A stretch of DNA of 64,000 nt, from contig NZ_BKAG01000016.1 in the NCBI RefSeq assembly GCF_007992435.1, positions 89,778 to 153,777 of the forward strand, written 5' to 3'. The notes beneath the pieces are model-generated. The model saw only the letters and a program-made list of their open reading frames with translations. It had not been told where the DNA came from and ran no database searches. A program made the position numbers and the translations under genes. Of the stretch, positions 37,040 through 46,600 are shown piece after piece. The stretch comes from Prosthecobacter gellanilyticus (lineage in GTDB: Bacteria > Verrucomicrobiota > Verrucomicrobiia > Verrucomicrobiales > Verrucomicrobiaceae). How positions within the stretch are numbered: position 1 is the first letter of the stretch; the number at the start of each line of letters is the position of its first letter.

Positions 37040-38271
37040 AAGTCCTCGTCCTCACTGCTGACGCCAACACCCTGATTTATCATCGCGGAGACCTCATCCG
37101 CGACTTCGCCGCGAATGGCTGCGAGGTGGTGACCTCCGCCGCGGAGGATTACCCGCATGTGCAAAAGTTTGTTCGCGAGATCGGCGCCCGTCACGTGCCC
37201 ATCCGCATGGTGCGCAGCCGCGTGAACCTGGCGAAGGACTGGATCACCTGGCTGGACATGTTCCGCCTTTTTCAGCGCGAGGTGCCGGATGCGCTCTTTG
37301 CGTATACGATCAAGTCCGTGGTGTATGGATGCGTGGTCGCACGTCTGGCCAAGGTGCCGAAGGTGTATGCGCTTCTGCCAGGGCTGGGCTTCACCTTTGT
37401 GAAGCCGGAGACGCTGAAGCAGTCTCTGGTGCAGTGGATCTCGAAGGCACTGCATCGCTTCGCGCTGAAGCGCGCGGATGTGATCTTCATGCAGAACAAG
37501 GACGACGTGCAGCTCTTCACCGAGATGAAGATGCTGCCTCCTGGAGTGCCGGTGCATGTCACAGCGGGCAGCGGCGTGAACACGGATGAATACCCTCATG
37601 TGCCGATGGAGGGAGATGCGGGCATCGCTGAAGGCAGGATCCGCTTTGTGCTGGTGAGCCGCTTGCTCATCAGCAAAGGCGTGCGCGTGTTTGCGGAAGC
37701 GGCGCGGAAGATCAAAGCCAAGTATCCGAAGGCTGAATTTCATCTGGTGGGACCTTTTGATCCGAACCCGAATCGCGTGGAGGAGAGTGAAGTGGAGCAG
37801 TGGGTGAAGGAAGGCACGCTGGTGCATCACGGCATGGTGCGGGACATCCCAGCACTGCTGAAAACCATGCACGTCTTCTGCCTGCCGACCTGGTATCGTG
37901 AAGGAGTGCCGCACGCCACATTGGAGGCGCTTTCCACCGGACGAGGCATCATCACCACGGAGTCCGTGGGGGCCAAGGAGTGCGTGGCCCTGACTCCAGG
38001 GGCCAAAACACTGCCTTCCGGCGCCAAGCAGGGCGTGAATGGCTTCCTCTGCCCGACCAAGGACGTGGATGCGGTGGCGGAGGCGATGCAATATTTCATC
38101 GATCACCCGGACCAGGTGGCCGTCATGGGCCGGGCCAGCCGAAAACTGGCCGAAGAGGTCTTCGACGTGCGTATTGTGGATGAAATCATCCTCCGGGCCA
38201 TGAATCTCATTCCCGCGACTGCTGCGGAAACAAGTCACGCCACGCCTTGCCCCGAGATGGCAAGTGCATGA
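37036..38271 (+). CDS. GT4 family glycosyltransferase (second)
   Basis: 411 residues. MKVLVLTADANTLIYHRGDL and FAYTIKSVVYGCVVARL begin the acceptor half. VSRLLISKGVRVFAEAARKI, FHLVGPFDPNPNRVEE and PTWYREGVPHATLEALSTG form the donor half with the GT4 signature. The opening resembles PglA-type enzymes that add N-acetyl-hexosamines to undecaprenyl-diphosphate sugars. FALKRADVIFMQNKDDVQLF is typical of this subgroup. It is the last gene in the run of 4-bp overlaps, and the Wzc-like gene follows after 21 bases. Confidence 0.9.
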   Translation: MKVLVLTADANTLIYHRGDLIRDFAANGCEVVTSAAEDYPHVQKFVREIGARHVPIRMVRSRVNLAKDWITWLDMFRLFQREVPDALFAYTIKSVVYGCVVARLAKVPKVYALLPGLGFTFVKPETLKQSLVQWISKALHRFALKRADVIFMQNKDDVQLFTEMKMLPPGVPVHVTAGSGVNTDEYPHVPMEGDAGIAEGRIRFVLVSRLLISKGVRVFAEAARKIKAKYPKAEFHLVGPFDPNPNRVEESEVEQWVKEGTLVHHGMVRDIPALLKTMHVFCLPTWYREGVPHATLEALSTGRGIITTESVGAKECVALTPGAKTLPSGAKQGVNGFLCPTKDVDAVAEAMQYFIDHPDQVAVMGRASRKLAEEVFDVRIVDEIILRAMNLIPATAAETSHATPCPEMASA

Positions 38272-38292
38272 TATTTCTGCCCCGTTTCTCCC

Positions 38293-40683
38293 ATGGCCTA
38301 CCGCCTCGTGCTCGATCCCAACTCCTCCTCCCCGCTTCTGCCGGGTGGACAGGGATCACGCGCGCTGGTGCCGCATGCGCCGAGCCATGGCCCCAATACC
38401 CTGGGCCTGCCGATCCAGCTGCCGAATGTGGATCACAGCCCGTTTCTGTCCACGCCAGCGCCGCAGTTCAGCGAGGCGCTGATCAGCATCAGCGATCTTT
38501 TGGGCTACCTGAGGCGCTTCGGGATCTACGGCATGCTCCTGGCCCTGCCGCTGGCGGCGGGTGTCTTTTACTACCTCGGCATGGGGGCAAAGGTCTATGA
38601 GGCGGAGGCCAAGCTCAGGCTCCGCATCGGCGAGAACAATGTGCTGAACCTGCCGGACTCGGTGAGTCATGGACCCGGTGAGCTCAGCGCACCGCAGCTG
38701 GTGAACAATCATCTCACCGAGATGAAGTCACACCGCTTCTCAGAGTTCCTCTACGATCACATTGACCCCGCCAAACGTGATGCCTGGTGCGCACGACTGC
38801 TGGCGAATCCTGGGCGGAAAGCTGAGATCCTCAAGCTCTTCGGGCTCTACACGCCCGGTGAGAAGCCGGAGATGAAGGGCTACTTTGTGGATCAACTGCT
38901 GGCCGCCGTGATGGTGGAGCCGCTGAAGGATTCCCACATCCTGCGCATTATTGTGCGTGATGGTGATCCCGCGATGGCCGCCGAGATCGCGAACTCTTTC
39001 GCGGAAAGCTACATCCGCTTTTACGGGATCCAGGAGTCCGGCCTGACGGTGAAGGATCAAGCCTACCTGGAAAAGCAGGCCGCTGAACTGCGCAAGAAGT
39101 TCGAGACAAGCGAGCGCCAGCTCGCCGAATACAGCAAGAGCGCGAACTTCGTGGACTCCACGGGCAGCAATGGTGTGGACCGGGCGCGCATGACGCAGTT
39201 CAACACAGCCATCACGGATGCCGAACAAAAATTGATCAAAGCGCGCAGTGACCTCCAGAGCATCCGCACCACGCAGCAGGCGGGACGCGACCTGCAGGAA
39301 GTGCGCATCGTAGGTGAAAACGTGGACGTGGCCTTCCAGCGGCAGAAACTGGATGAGAAGACCACGGCCAAGCGCGCGCTGGAGCCGCTGTGCGGACGGC
39401 GTCATCCGCAGATGCTGGCGCTCAGTGACGAGATCGATGCCCTGAAGCGAAGCATGGGCAAGGCGATCGATGCCGTGGTGACGCGTGCTGAAACCGAGGT
39501 CGTGACGCTGGAAGCGCAGATCAAGGACTACGAGAAGATGCTGGATTCCGCACGCGGCATGGCGGTGGATCAAAGCGGCAAGAAGGTGGAGTACAATCTG
39601 CTTTTGGAGCAGGTGAACGCTGACAAGCTGACCTACCAAAAGATCGTCAACAGCCTGAGCAATGCCAAGATCACCGGCGGCTTCACGGACAGCAGCGCTC
39701 TGAGCCTGGCGGACACCTCTGGTGTGCCTGAGAAGCCGGTGAAGCCGAACAAGCCGGTGGCGGCGATCGCGAGCCTGATGCTCTTTGGCATCATCTCCAT
39801 CGGCTTCCCCGTCGGCTGGGGTCTGCTGGACCAGCATGTGCTGAAGATCATGCGCCAGGGCGGATCTCCCTCCGCCAACATTCCTTCTGCCAATGATGTG
39901 CCGCACGTTCCCGTGGGCCAGCCCATGCCGCCGGTGATCCAGCGTTCGCCCACCTCGCGGCTTCTGGCATCGCCCCCGGTGATGCCGCCTGTGGCTCCGC
40001 TCACCATTCCAGGGCTGGGCAGCGCGCCTGTGATCGCCCGGCTGCCCGCCATTGGCAGTGCCAATCCTGAATTTATGTTAGGCCAGCTTTTGAAGCCGGA
40101 GCCCGTGGGTGCGGCTGGTGCGCTGAGCCAGATCACGACCACGCTGGAGATGCAGGCGCTGAAGCGCAGCGGTCTGGGTGGCATCATTCTCATGACGAGC
40201 GCTGAGTCTGGCGAGGGCAAGACGGCGGCGGCCGCGGCGCTCGCGGCGGCTTTCTGTCATCAGGGCCGCAGTGTGTTCATGATGGAGTGCAACGCGGTGT
40301 CACCGACGCTGCACGAGTGGTTCCCGCACTCGAACAATCACAGTTCCTGGGCGCATGATCTGGAATCTCTGCGTTATGGGAACACGCATCTCTTCCTGCT
40401 GCCGGCGCATGACCTGCCTGCCTATGCGACGAATGAACTGCTGGACGGGTATCGCGCGTGGATTGACCGCGCCCGTCATCACGTGGACTGGATCATTCTG
40501 GATGCCGGACCGGTGCTGAGAAATTTCGCCGATGTGGCGCCGCTGGCACCGCTGGCCACTGATGTGCTGTTGGTGAACAATCCCGTGATCGCGAATCCCG
40601 CGAAGCTCAAGGCGACGCTGAACCTGCTGCAGCCGATGATGAGCAGCAGCGCGTTCCGAGGGCTGATTGTGCAGGGAGTGTGA
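38293..40683 (+). CDS. Wzc-like chain-length determinant with degenerate BY-kinase domain
   Basis: 796 residues. Wzz domain: helix 1 near 77-96 (IYGMLLALPLAAGVFYYLG), a periplasmic coiled-coil segment 110-480, Pro-rich end motif VPEKPVKPNKP, and helix 2 near 495-515. A Pro-rich linker of about 90 residues leads to an ATPase domain with Walker A SAESGEGKTAAAAALA near 635 and Walker B VDWIILDAGP near 733. Walker A' is VFMMECNAVSPTLHEW instead of the usual LLIDADLRRPTLH, and no C-terminal tyrosine cluster exists; the chain ends GLIVQGV. It probably controls polymer length or export with altered or lost autokinase activity. Confidence 0.87.
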   Translation: MAYRLVLDPNSSSPLLPGGQGSRALVPHAPSHGPNTLGLPIQLPNVDHSPFLSTPAPQFSEALISISDLLGYLRRFGIYGMLLALPLAAGVFYYLGMGAKVYEAEAKLRLRIGENNVLNLPDSVSHGPGELSAPQLVNNHLTEMKSHRFSEFLYDHIDPAKRDAWCARLLANPGRKAEILKLFGLYTPGEKPEMKGYFVDQLLAAVMVEPLKDSHILRIIVRDGDPAMAAEIANSFAESYIRFYGIQESGLTVKDQAYLEKQAAELRKKFETSERQLAEYSKSANFVDSTGSNGVDRARMTQFNTAITDAEQKLIKARSDLQSIRTTQQAGRDLQEVRIVGENVDVAFQRQKLDEKTTAKRALEPLCGRRHPQMLALSDEIDALKRSMGKAIDAVVTRAETEVVTLEAQIKDYEKMLDSARGMAVDQSGKKVEYNLLLEQVNADKLTYQKIVNSLSNAKITGGFTDSSALSLADTSGVPEKPVKPNKPVAAIASLMLFGIISIGFPVGWGLLDQHVLKIMRQGGSPSANIPSANDVPHVPVGQPMPPVIQRSPTSRLLASPPVMPPVAPLTIPGLGSAPVIARLPAIGSANPEFMLGQLLKPEPVGAAGALSQITTTLEMQALKRSGLGGIILMTSAESGEGKTAAAAALAAAFCHQGRSVFMMECNAVSPTLHEWFPHSNNHSSWAHDLESLRYGNTHLFLLPAHDLPAYATNELLDGYRAWIDRARHHVDWIILDAGPVLRNFADVAPLAPLATDVLLVNNPVIANPAKLKATLNLLQPMMSSSAFRGLIVQGV

Positions 40684-40722
40684 AGTGAGCGCGAGCGGGG
40701 TGAATTCGGCAATTTTGGTTGG

Positions 40723-40789
40723 GCGAACCGGAGGCTCGATGGCCGGCAGCCAGTGGTGAAATGAGCGTTAGCGAATGAGAACCACCGGA
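40723..40789 (+). repeat. 67-bp repeat element, left copy
   Basis: Aligned by hand to the reverse complement of 40935-41001 it shows about 79% identity with one single-base gap. Shared blocks include CCGGAGGCTCG, GGTGAA, GAGCG and GAGAACC. Its own hairpin is imperfect. Confidence 0.8.
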
Positions 40790-40934
40790 CATGAGAAGAG
40801 CCAGCCTAGATCTGGCTCGCGCCTCAGAGAGACGCTGGAAAGAAGCGCCATCTCTTGGGTGGCGAATAGGATTTGATGCGGGCTTCCGGCATCCCTCCGG
40901 GACGCCTGTCTGAACTCGATGCACGGGGTTCTCT

Positions 40935-41001
40935 TCCGGCGGTTCTCGGTCGCTTCGCTCCCTTCACCGACGGCTACAGGCCAGCGAGCCTCCGGCTCGC
41001 G
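40935..41001 (-). repeat. 67-bp repeat element, right (inverted) copy
   Basis: The reverse-complement partner of 40723-40789. It contains a perfect hairpin GCGAGCC-TCC-GGCTCGC at 40984-41000. The distal end lies 21 bases from the cytochrome gene's stop codon. Confidence 0.8.
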
Positions 41002-41021
41002 AGACCTTCCATACTGGAACC

Positions 41022-41480
41022 TTACTCCAGCGGCTCGGTGCGGTGGATGAGGGACAGCGGGTAGATGAAGCCATCCGGATTGTCGGGCCAGTGGGCACCG
41101 TCTTCGATCCATTCGTAGAGGGCACCCATTTCGTAGTCGCTCAGGCCGCCGGCGACGAGCGGGGTGGTGCGGGGATGGCTGCCGCCGGGTTCGAGGGCGG
41201 TGAGGAGAAGGCTGGCGGAGGGATCGCCAGGGACGACGTAGGCTTTGTTACGCTTCTTCGGCGCATACAGGCCGCTGCGCTGGACGAGCGAAAGACCTGC
41301 GGGAGGATACGCACCCTCATGGCAGGACACGCAACGCATGGCGAAGATGGGCTTGATGTAGCGCAGGAAGTACTCCGTGTCCGCGATGGCGACCTTGGGC
41401 TTCTCCGGGGTGGGACCTGATTTGCACGCGCCAAGTGTGGCGAGCAGGGAGAGGCAAAGGAGGGCGCGGACCGGGGGCAT
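41022..41480 (-). CDS. Cytochrome c-type (PSCyt1-like) lipoprotein
   Basis: 152 residues. The leader MPPVRALLCLSLLATLGAC ends in a lipobox-like LGAC, so a lipid-anchored protein is likely. FAMRCVSCHEGAYPPAG contains one CxxCH haem site. The overall pattern (IKPIFAMRCVSCHEG, SASLLLTALEPGG, LSDYEMGALYEWIEDGAHWP) matches the planctomycete-type cytochrome C (PSCyt1) domain, here as a stand-alone short protein. It may carry electrons in the periplasm; the partner is unknown. Confidence 0.85.
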   Translation of the reverse strand: MPPVRALLCLSLLATLGACKSGPTPEKPKVAIADTEYFLRYIKPIFAMRCVSCHEGAYPPAGLSLVQRSGLYAPKKRNKAYVVPGDPSASLLLTALEPGGSHPRTTPLVAGGLSDYEMGALYEWIEDGAHWPDNPDGFIYPLSLIHRTEPLE

Positions 41481-41573
41481 GATTCAGTGCATTAGCCGGG
41501 GGAGTGCCCTTTGTGACAGACGTAGGGGAAAATCAGCGGGATCTGGCAAACGCATCGGGGCAACCGAATGGAA

Positions 41574-41617
41574 GAATGATTGATCTATTTTCATTCGTCT
41601 GCCTTCATTCGTCTGCC
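41574..41617. repeat. Degenerate hairpin and tandem 11-mer related to the 23.9 kb repeat
   Basis: GAATGA/TCATTC (41574-41596) forms a short hairpin, and the 11-mer ATTCGTCTGCC occurs twice in tandem (41593-41603 and 41607-41617). The same 11-mer is the outer arm of the 23856-23924 inverted repeat. It ends 14 bases before the esterase start. Confidence 0.7.
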
Positions 41618-41631
41618 CAACTACTTTCGCC

Positions 41632-43458
41632 ATGCGATTGCTCCTACTGCCTCTCTTCCTGCTCAGCATCGCCATTGCTGCCGAGCCGGAGTTTCCTCTG
41701 ACGGCTGACTCGCAACCGCAGGCGGGTGTGCCGAAGGGCACGATGCTCAAGGACAGCTACAAGGCGCGGGATGGCAGTGTGTTTCCGGGGACGGAGCGGG
41801 AGTATCAGATCTATTTGCCTGCGGGGCATGACAAGACGAAGCCCGCCGCCTTCATGGTGTTTCAGGACGGGGTGATTTATCAGGCGCCGGTTGTCTTTGA
41901 TAATCTGATCGCCAGGAAGGACATGCCGCCGCTGGTGGGGATCTTCATCAAGCCGGGGGTGGTGCCTGCGGCGAATGAGAATGCCCTGCCCCGCTACAAC
42001 CGCAGCTATGAGTATGACAGCATCACGCCGACGTATTCGGAGTTTTTGATCGATGAGTTTCTGCCTGCGATTGAGTCGAAGCATGGCCTTAAGCTGAGCA
42101 CAGATCCGAATCAGTCCGCGATCTCTGGGAACAGCAGCGGCGGCATCTGTGCCTTCATGGTGGCGTGGCATCGGCCGGACCGTTTTCGCCGGGTGTTTAC
42201 CGGTGTGGGGACCTATGTGGGCATTCATGGGGCGGACCAGCTGCCGGTACTGGTGCGCAAGTTTGAGCCGAAGCCGCTGCGCGTGTTTCTGCAAAGCGGC
42301 ACGGGGGATAACAACCTCTACTGCGGTGACTGGTGGATGGCGAACCAGATGATGGAGCGCAGCCTGACCTGGGCGGGTTATGATGTGAACCATGCCTGGG
42401 GTGAAGGCGGGCATAACCAAAAGCATGCTTCACAGATTTTTCCCGAGGTGCTGCGCTGGCTCTGGCGCGACTGGCAGACGACGATGGAGGTGAAGGCGAA
42501 TCCCCGAGGTGATTCGAAGTGGAAGGGGTATGAGGTGGTGGGGGATGGGGAGTGGAAAAATATTGCTTCCTTTCCGCCAAAAAAACTTCCAAACGTCCTT
42601 GGCAACTCGAATCCCCTGCCGCAAACCACCGCGCTCGCGACGAGCATGTCTGGTGAGGTTTATATTTTGTTTGGCCACGAAATCAAAGTTCTTCCACTTG
42701 ATGGTCCCTTGATCGACCATGCAGTGGTCCCCCCCAAAGGTCAGTTTGTTTATGACATTGCCATCGGCAACGATAACCAATGCCATGTGCTCCTTTCTGG
42801 CCCAGAAGACTACCTGCCAAAACTCGGCACCTTCAGCCGGGCCGACAAGAGCCATATCCAAGTTTATCACACCGACCTCCGCGGAGAGAGTTTCTGCATC
42901 GGCCAAAATCAACGTGTCTATGTCACAAGCACACTTCGGCAGACCTATAACGACTCACCGTTGGGAGTGGAGCTGATCAAGGCAGGTCAACCCAGGGATA
43001 GCATGTTTGCTTCAGCCGGTCGTCCACTCCCCTACGGTGGAGCACCTGCAGCACTGACTCTCTCTCCAGATCAGACGCAGTTGTATGCGGTGGATTCTGC
43101 TTCCAACCACCTGTGGTCGTTCAGACTTGATGCCAGCGGTAAGCCTTCCAATGGACAGATATATCATCTCTTAGACGAAGACTGGAATGGACGCACCGAG
43201 AAAGGTGGGCTCTGCGTAGATACCAACGGCTGGCTCTACGTGGCGACTTCGCTTGGCATCCAAGTGCTCGACCAAGCGGGTCGTGTGAACTTCATCATCC
43301 CCACACCCAAAGCTGCTCTGGACGTTTGCTTCGGTGGCAAGGATCTCAGCGAGTTGTTCATTGCGTGTGGAGACACGATCTACAAGCGTGCCACGAAGGC
43401 CAAGGGGGTGGTGAGCGGGCAGCAGGCGCCGATCAAGCCGCCGGCACCGAAGCTGTGA
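41632..43458 (+). CDS. Exported esterase (enterochelin esterase-like) fused to an SMP-30-like propeller
   Basis: 608 residues. Signal peptide LLLLPLFLLSIAIAAE. Residues 25-290 are an IroE/Fes-like alpha/beta hydrolase: YQIYLPAGHDKTKPAAFMVF, the nucleophile elbow ISGNSSGGICAF (GxSxG-like), and the likely catalytic His in WGEGGHNQKHA. Residues 300-590 resemble a gluconolactonase/SMP-30 propeller (ALTLSPDQTQLYAVDSASNH; GLCVDTNGWLYVATSLGIQV). The DNA for the propeller part (about 42541-43320) has roughly 53% GC by hand count, against about 62% in sampled lines of the esterase part and neighbours, so the gene may be mosaic. The substrate is unknown. Confidence 0.87.
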   Translation: MRLLLLPLFLLSIAIAAEPEFPLTADSQPQAGVPKGTMLKDSYKARDGSVFPGTEREYQIYLPAGHDKTKPAAFMVFQDGVIYQAPVVFDNLIARKDMPPLVGIFIKPGVVPAANENALPRYNRSYEYDSITPTYSEFLIDEFLPAIESKHGLKLSTDPNQSAISGNSSGGICAFMVAWHRPDRFRRVFTGVGTYVGIHGADQLPVLVRKFEPKPLRVFLQSGTGDNNLYCGDWWMANQMMERSLTWAGYDVNHAWGEGGHNQKHASQIFPEVLRWLWRDWQTTMEVKANPRGDSKWKGYEVVGDGEWKNIASFPPKKLPNVLGNSNPLPQTTALATSMSGEVYILFGHEIKVLPLDGPLIDHAVVPPKGQFVYDIAIGNDNQCHVLLSGPEDYLPKLGTFSRADKSHIQVYHTDLRGESFCIGQNQRVYVTSTLRQTYNDSPLGVELIKAGQPRDSMFASAGRPLPYGGAPAALTLSPDQTQLYAVDSASNHLWSFRLDASGKPSNGQIYHLLDEDWNGRTEKGGLCVDTNGWLYVATSLGIQVLDQAGRVNFIIPTPKAALDVCFGGKDLSELFIACGDTIYKRATKAKGVVSGQQAPIKPPAPKL

Positions 43459-43606
43459 GGTGGTCGAAATTCCAGCCAGCAGCGCATTTTTGGCAAATGC
43501 GTCTGCATTTTCACTTTTCCTGTCCGGTTCCCTGCCCTGGGGCGGGATGCTCTTCCCGAAAGGTTGCGTGGCTCCGCCCGTAATCTCCGCCCCCCGACCT
43601 GAATTC

Positions 43607-46600
43607 ATGAAACCCAGCCTCGTCTCCTTCCTCGCTGCCCTGGCGCTTGCCGCTCCGGCCTCCGCGCAGCTCGAACTCAAAACTGGCGATTCGATTGCCA
43701 TCCTCGGCAACGGTGTGGCCGACCGCTCCCAGCACTATGGATGGCTGGAGGGAATGATCGTGGCAGCGAACCCGGAGAAAGACCTGACTTTCCGCAACCT
43801 GGCCTTTGCGGGTGATGAGGTGCAGACCTGGCATCGCGTGGATGACTTCGGCAGCCGCAACGAGTGGCTGGCGAAGGTGAAGGCGGATGTGATCTTTGCC
43901 TTTTACGGCTACAACGAGTCCTTCAAGGGCTATGAAGGCATCGAGACCTTCAAGAAGAACCTGGCGCAGTTCATCGAGGACACGAAGAAGCAGAACTACA
44001 GTGGCAAGGGCAATCCCCGCATCGTGCTGTTTTCGCCGATCGCGCTGGAGAAGCTGGAGAACCCGAGCCTGCCGCCTGTCACTGACAAGAACACGAACAT
44101 CCAGAACTACACCGCCGCCATGAACGAGGTGGCCACGGCCGCGGGCGTGACCTTGGTGAACCTGTATGAACCGACGCTGAAGGCCTATGAGGCAGCCAAG
44201 GAACCGCTGACGCTGAACGGCTTGATGCAAAATTCGCCGGGTGACAAAGCCATCGCGGCGGCAGCCTTCAAGGCACTGACGGGCAAGGATGCGCCGGAGG
44301 TGAGCGACAAGCTCCGCCAAGCCATCCTGAGCAAGAACTGGGAGTGGCATCAGCGCTACCGCACGGTGGACGGCTACAATGTGTATGGCGGCCGCAGCGG
44401 GCTGGCTTATGCGGCGAACATCGGCGGCTTCAAGCAGAACGAGAAGAACCCTGAGAAGCCGTATGTCTCCAACTACCAGACGATGAAGCAGGAGATGACT
44501 CAGCGTGATGTGAAGACCGCGAACCGCGACCTGCGCGTGCAGGCGATCGCCAAAGGTGGTGATCTGGAAGTGAAGGACGACAACCTGCCGGCGGTGGATC
44601 CCGTGGGTTCGAACATGCCAGACCCGAAGTCGGGCAAGGAGTTTAACAAAGTGCCGATGACCGGCATGACCTTCACCGAAGATGGTTTGATCGCGATTCC
44701 AGATGCGAAGGCATCGATGAAGGACATCCAGGTCGAAAAGGGGCTGAAGCTCACTCTGTTTGCCGATGAGAAGATGTTCCCCGAGCTGGTGAACCCGGTG
44801 GCGATGCAGTGGGACACGAAGGGCCGCCTGTGGGTCAGCGCCTGGCTGAACTACCCTGAGCGCACGCCGACCAGCAAGAAGGGCGACAGCCTGCTGATCT
44901 TTGAAGACACGAACAACGATGGTGTGGCTGACAAGATGACGGAGTTTGCCGATGATCTGAACTGCCCCACGGGCTTCCAGATTTACAAGGATGGCGTGAT
45001 CGTGATGCAGAGCCCAAGCTTGGTGTACATCGCTGACACTGACGGCGATGGCAAAGGTGACAAGCGCGAGCGCATCCTCACCGGTCTATGCGCGGCTGAT
45101 TCACACCATGAGACGTGCTACCTGAGCTATGACAATGGCGGTGCGATCTACCCAAGCGATGGTGTGTTCCATCGCTCGCAGGTCGAGACGCTCTATGGAG
45201 CCGTGCGCAACACGAATGGCGCGATCTATCGCTATGATCTGAACCGCCAGAAGCTGGAGCGCTTCACCACGGATGCCTGCGTGAACCCGCATGGCAAGAT
45301 CTGGGATCGCTGGGGCAATGCCTACTTCACCGATGCAACGGGCAATGTGAACACGTTTGCGGAGGCCTCCTCCAGCTACCTGCCGATCGAAGGTGGTGGC
45401 AGCGCGAAGATGAAGGAATTCTGGGTGCGCCCTGCGCGCCCGAGCCCGGGGAACATGATCATCAGCAGCCGTCATTTTCCTGACGACTGGCAGAACAATT
45501 TCCTCAACACGAACGTCATCAGCTTCCAGGGCATCTGGCGTGTGCCGCTCAGCCAGGATGGCGCTGGCATGAAGGGTGAAGTGAGCAACGAAATGGTGAA
45601 GGCTGATCCTGCGGTCTATCCAACTTTCCGACCATCCTGCATCAGCGTGGGCCTGGATGGCGCGATGTATTTCTGCGACTGGTCGAACGCCACGATCGGC
45701 CACATGCAGCACCACCTGCGTGACCCGAACCGTGACCACAAGCACGGCCGCATTTACAAGCTGACCTATGAGGGCCGCGAGCTGCTGAAGCCGAAGAAGA
45801 TCGCGGGAGAGAGCATCGCCAATCTTCTGGAGCTGCTGAAGGAGTGGGAGGACATCACCCGCCAGCTTGCCAAGGTGGAACTGGCCAAGCATGACCGCAA
45901 GGAAGTGGCCGCTGCCACCAAGAAGTGGGCCGCGAACCTCGACAAGAATGACAAGGAGTATGAGCATCATCTCCTGGAAGCCTTGTGGGTGCACCAGTGG
46001 GTGGATGTGGTGGATGAGGATCTGCTGAAGCAGGTGCTGAAGTCCCCTGAACCACGTGCCCGTGCCGCTGCCACGCGCGTGCTCTGCTACTGGCGTGACA
46101 ATGTGCCGGACGCACTCACTCTGCTGAAGAGCTCCGTGAATGATGACGACATGCGTGTGCGCATGCATGCCGTGCGCGCGCTGAGCTTTTACCAGCCGAC
46201 GGACAAGGCGCAGCAGGCTCTGGAGATCTCCTATGATGTGCTGAAGCACCCAAGCGACTACTACATCGACCATGTCTTCTCCGAGGCTCGCAAGGGTCTG
46301 CAGTCTGTGATCAAGAGCAAGGTGCTGCCTCAGGATCCTGCGGCTCTGGCGGAGTTCATTTCCAAGAGCACTGACGGCGACCTGAACGGCCTGCCTGACA
46401 TCGAGCCGGTGCTGATCGAGAAGCTCACCCGGCCAAAGCTGAGGGCCGATGTGCGCCTGAGCGCCATGGATGCGCTGGTGAAGCTGAAGGGCAATGACCG
46501 CCCCGTCGAGATCCTCAACATCCTGAAGCTGCTGGATGCCAGGGAAGGCAGTGGCAGCACGGCGGATGAGATCGGCAAGATGTTCCTCACGGACAAGCCG

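Larger units (their letters stand above)
40684..41021. other. Non-coding stretch made of an inverted pair of repeat elements
   Basis: 338 bases without a supported gene. The two outer thirds are inverted copies of one element (entries at 40723-40789 and 40935-41001). Between them lie a GAGCCAG/CTGGCTC hairpin (40798-40818) and about 110 bases with no evident structure. It separates the convergent Wzc-like and cytochrome genes and may also end both transcripts. Confidence 0.8.
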
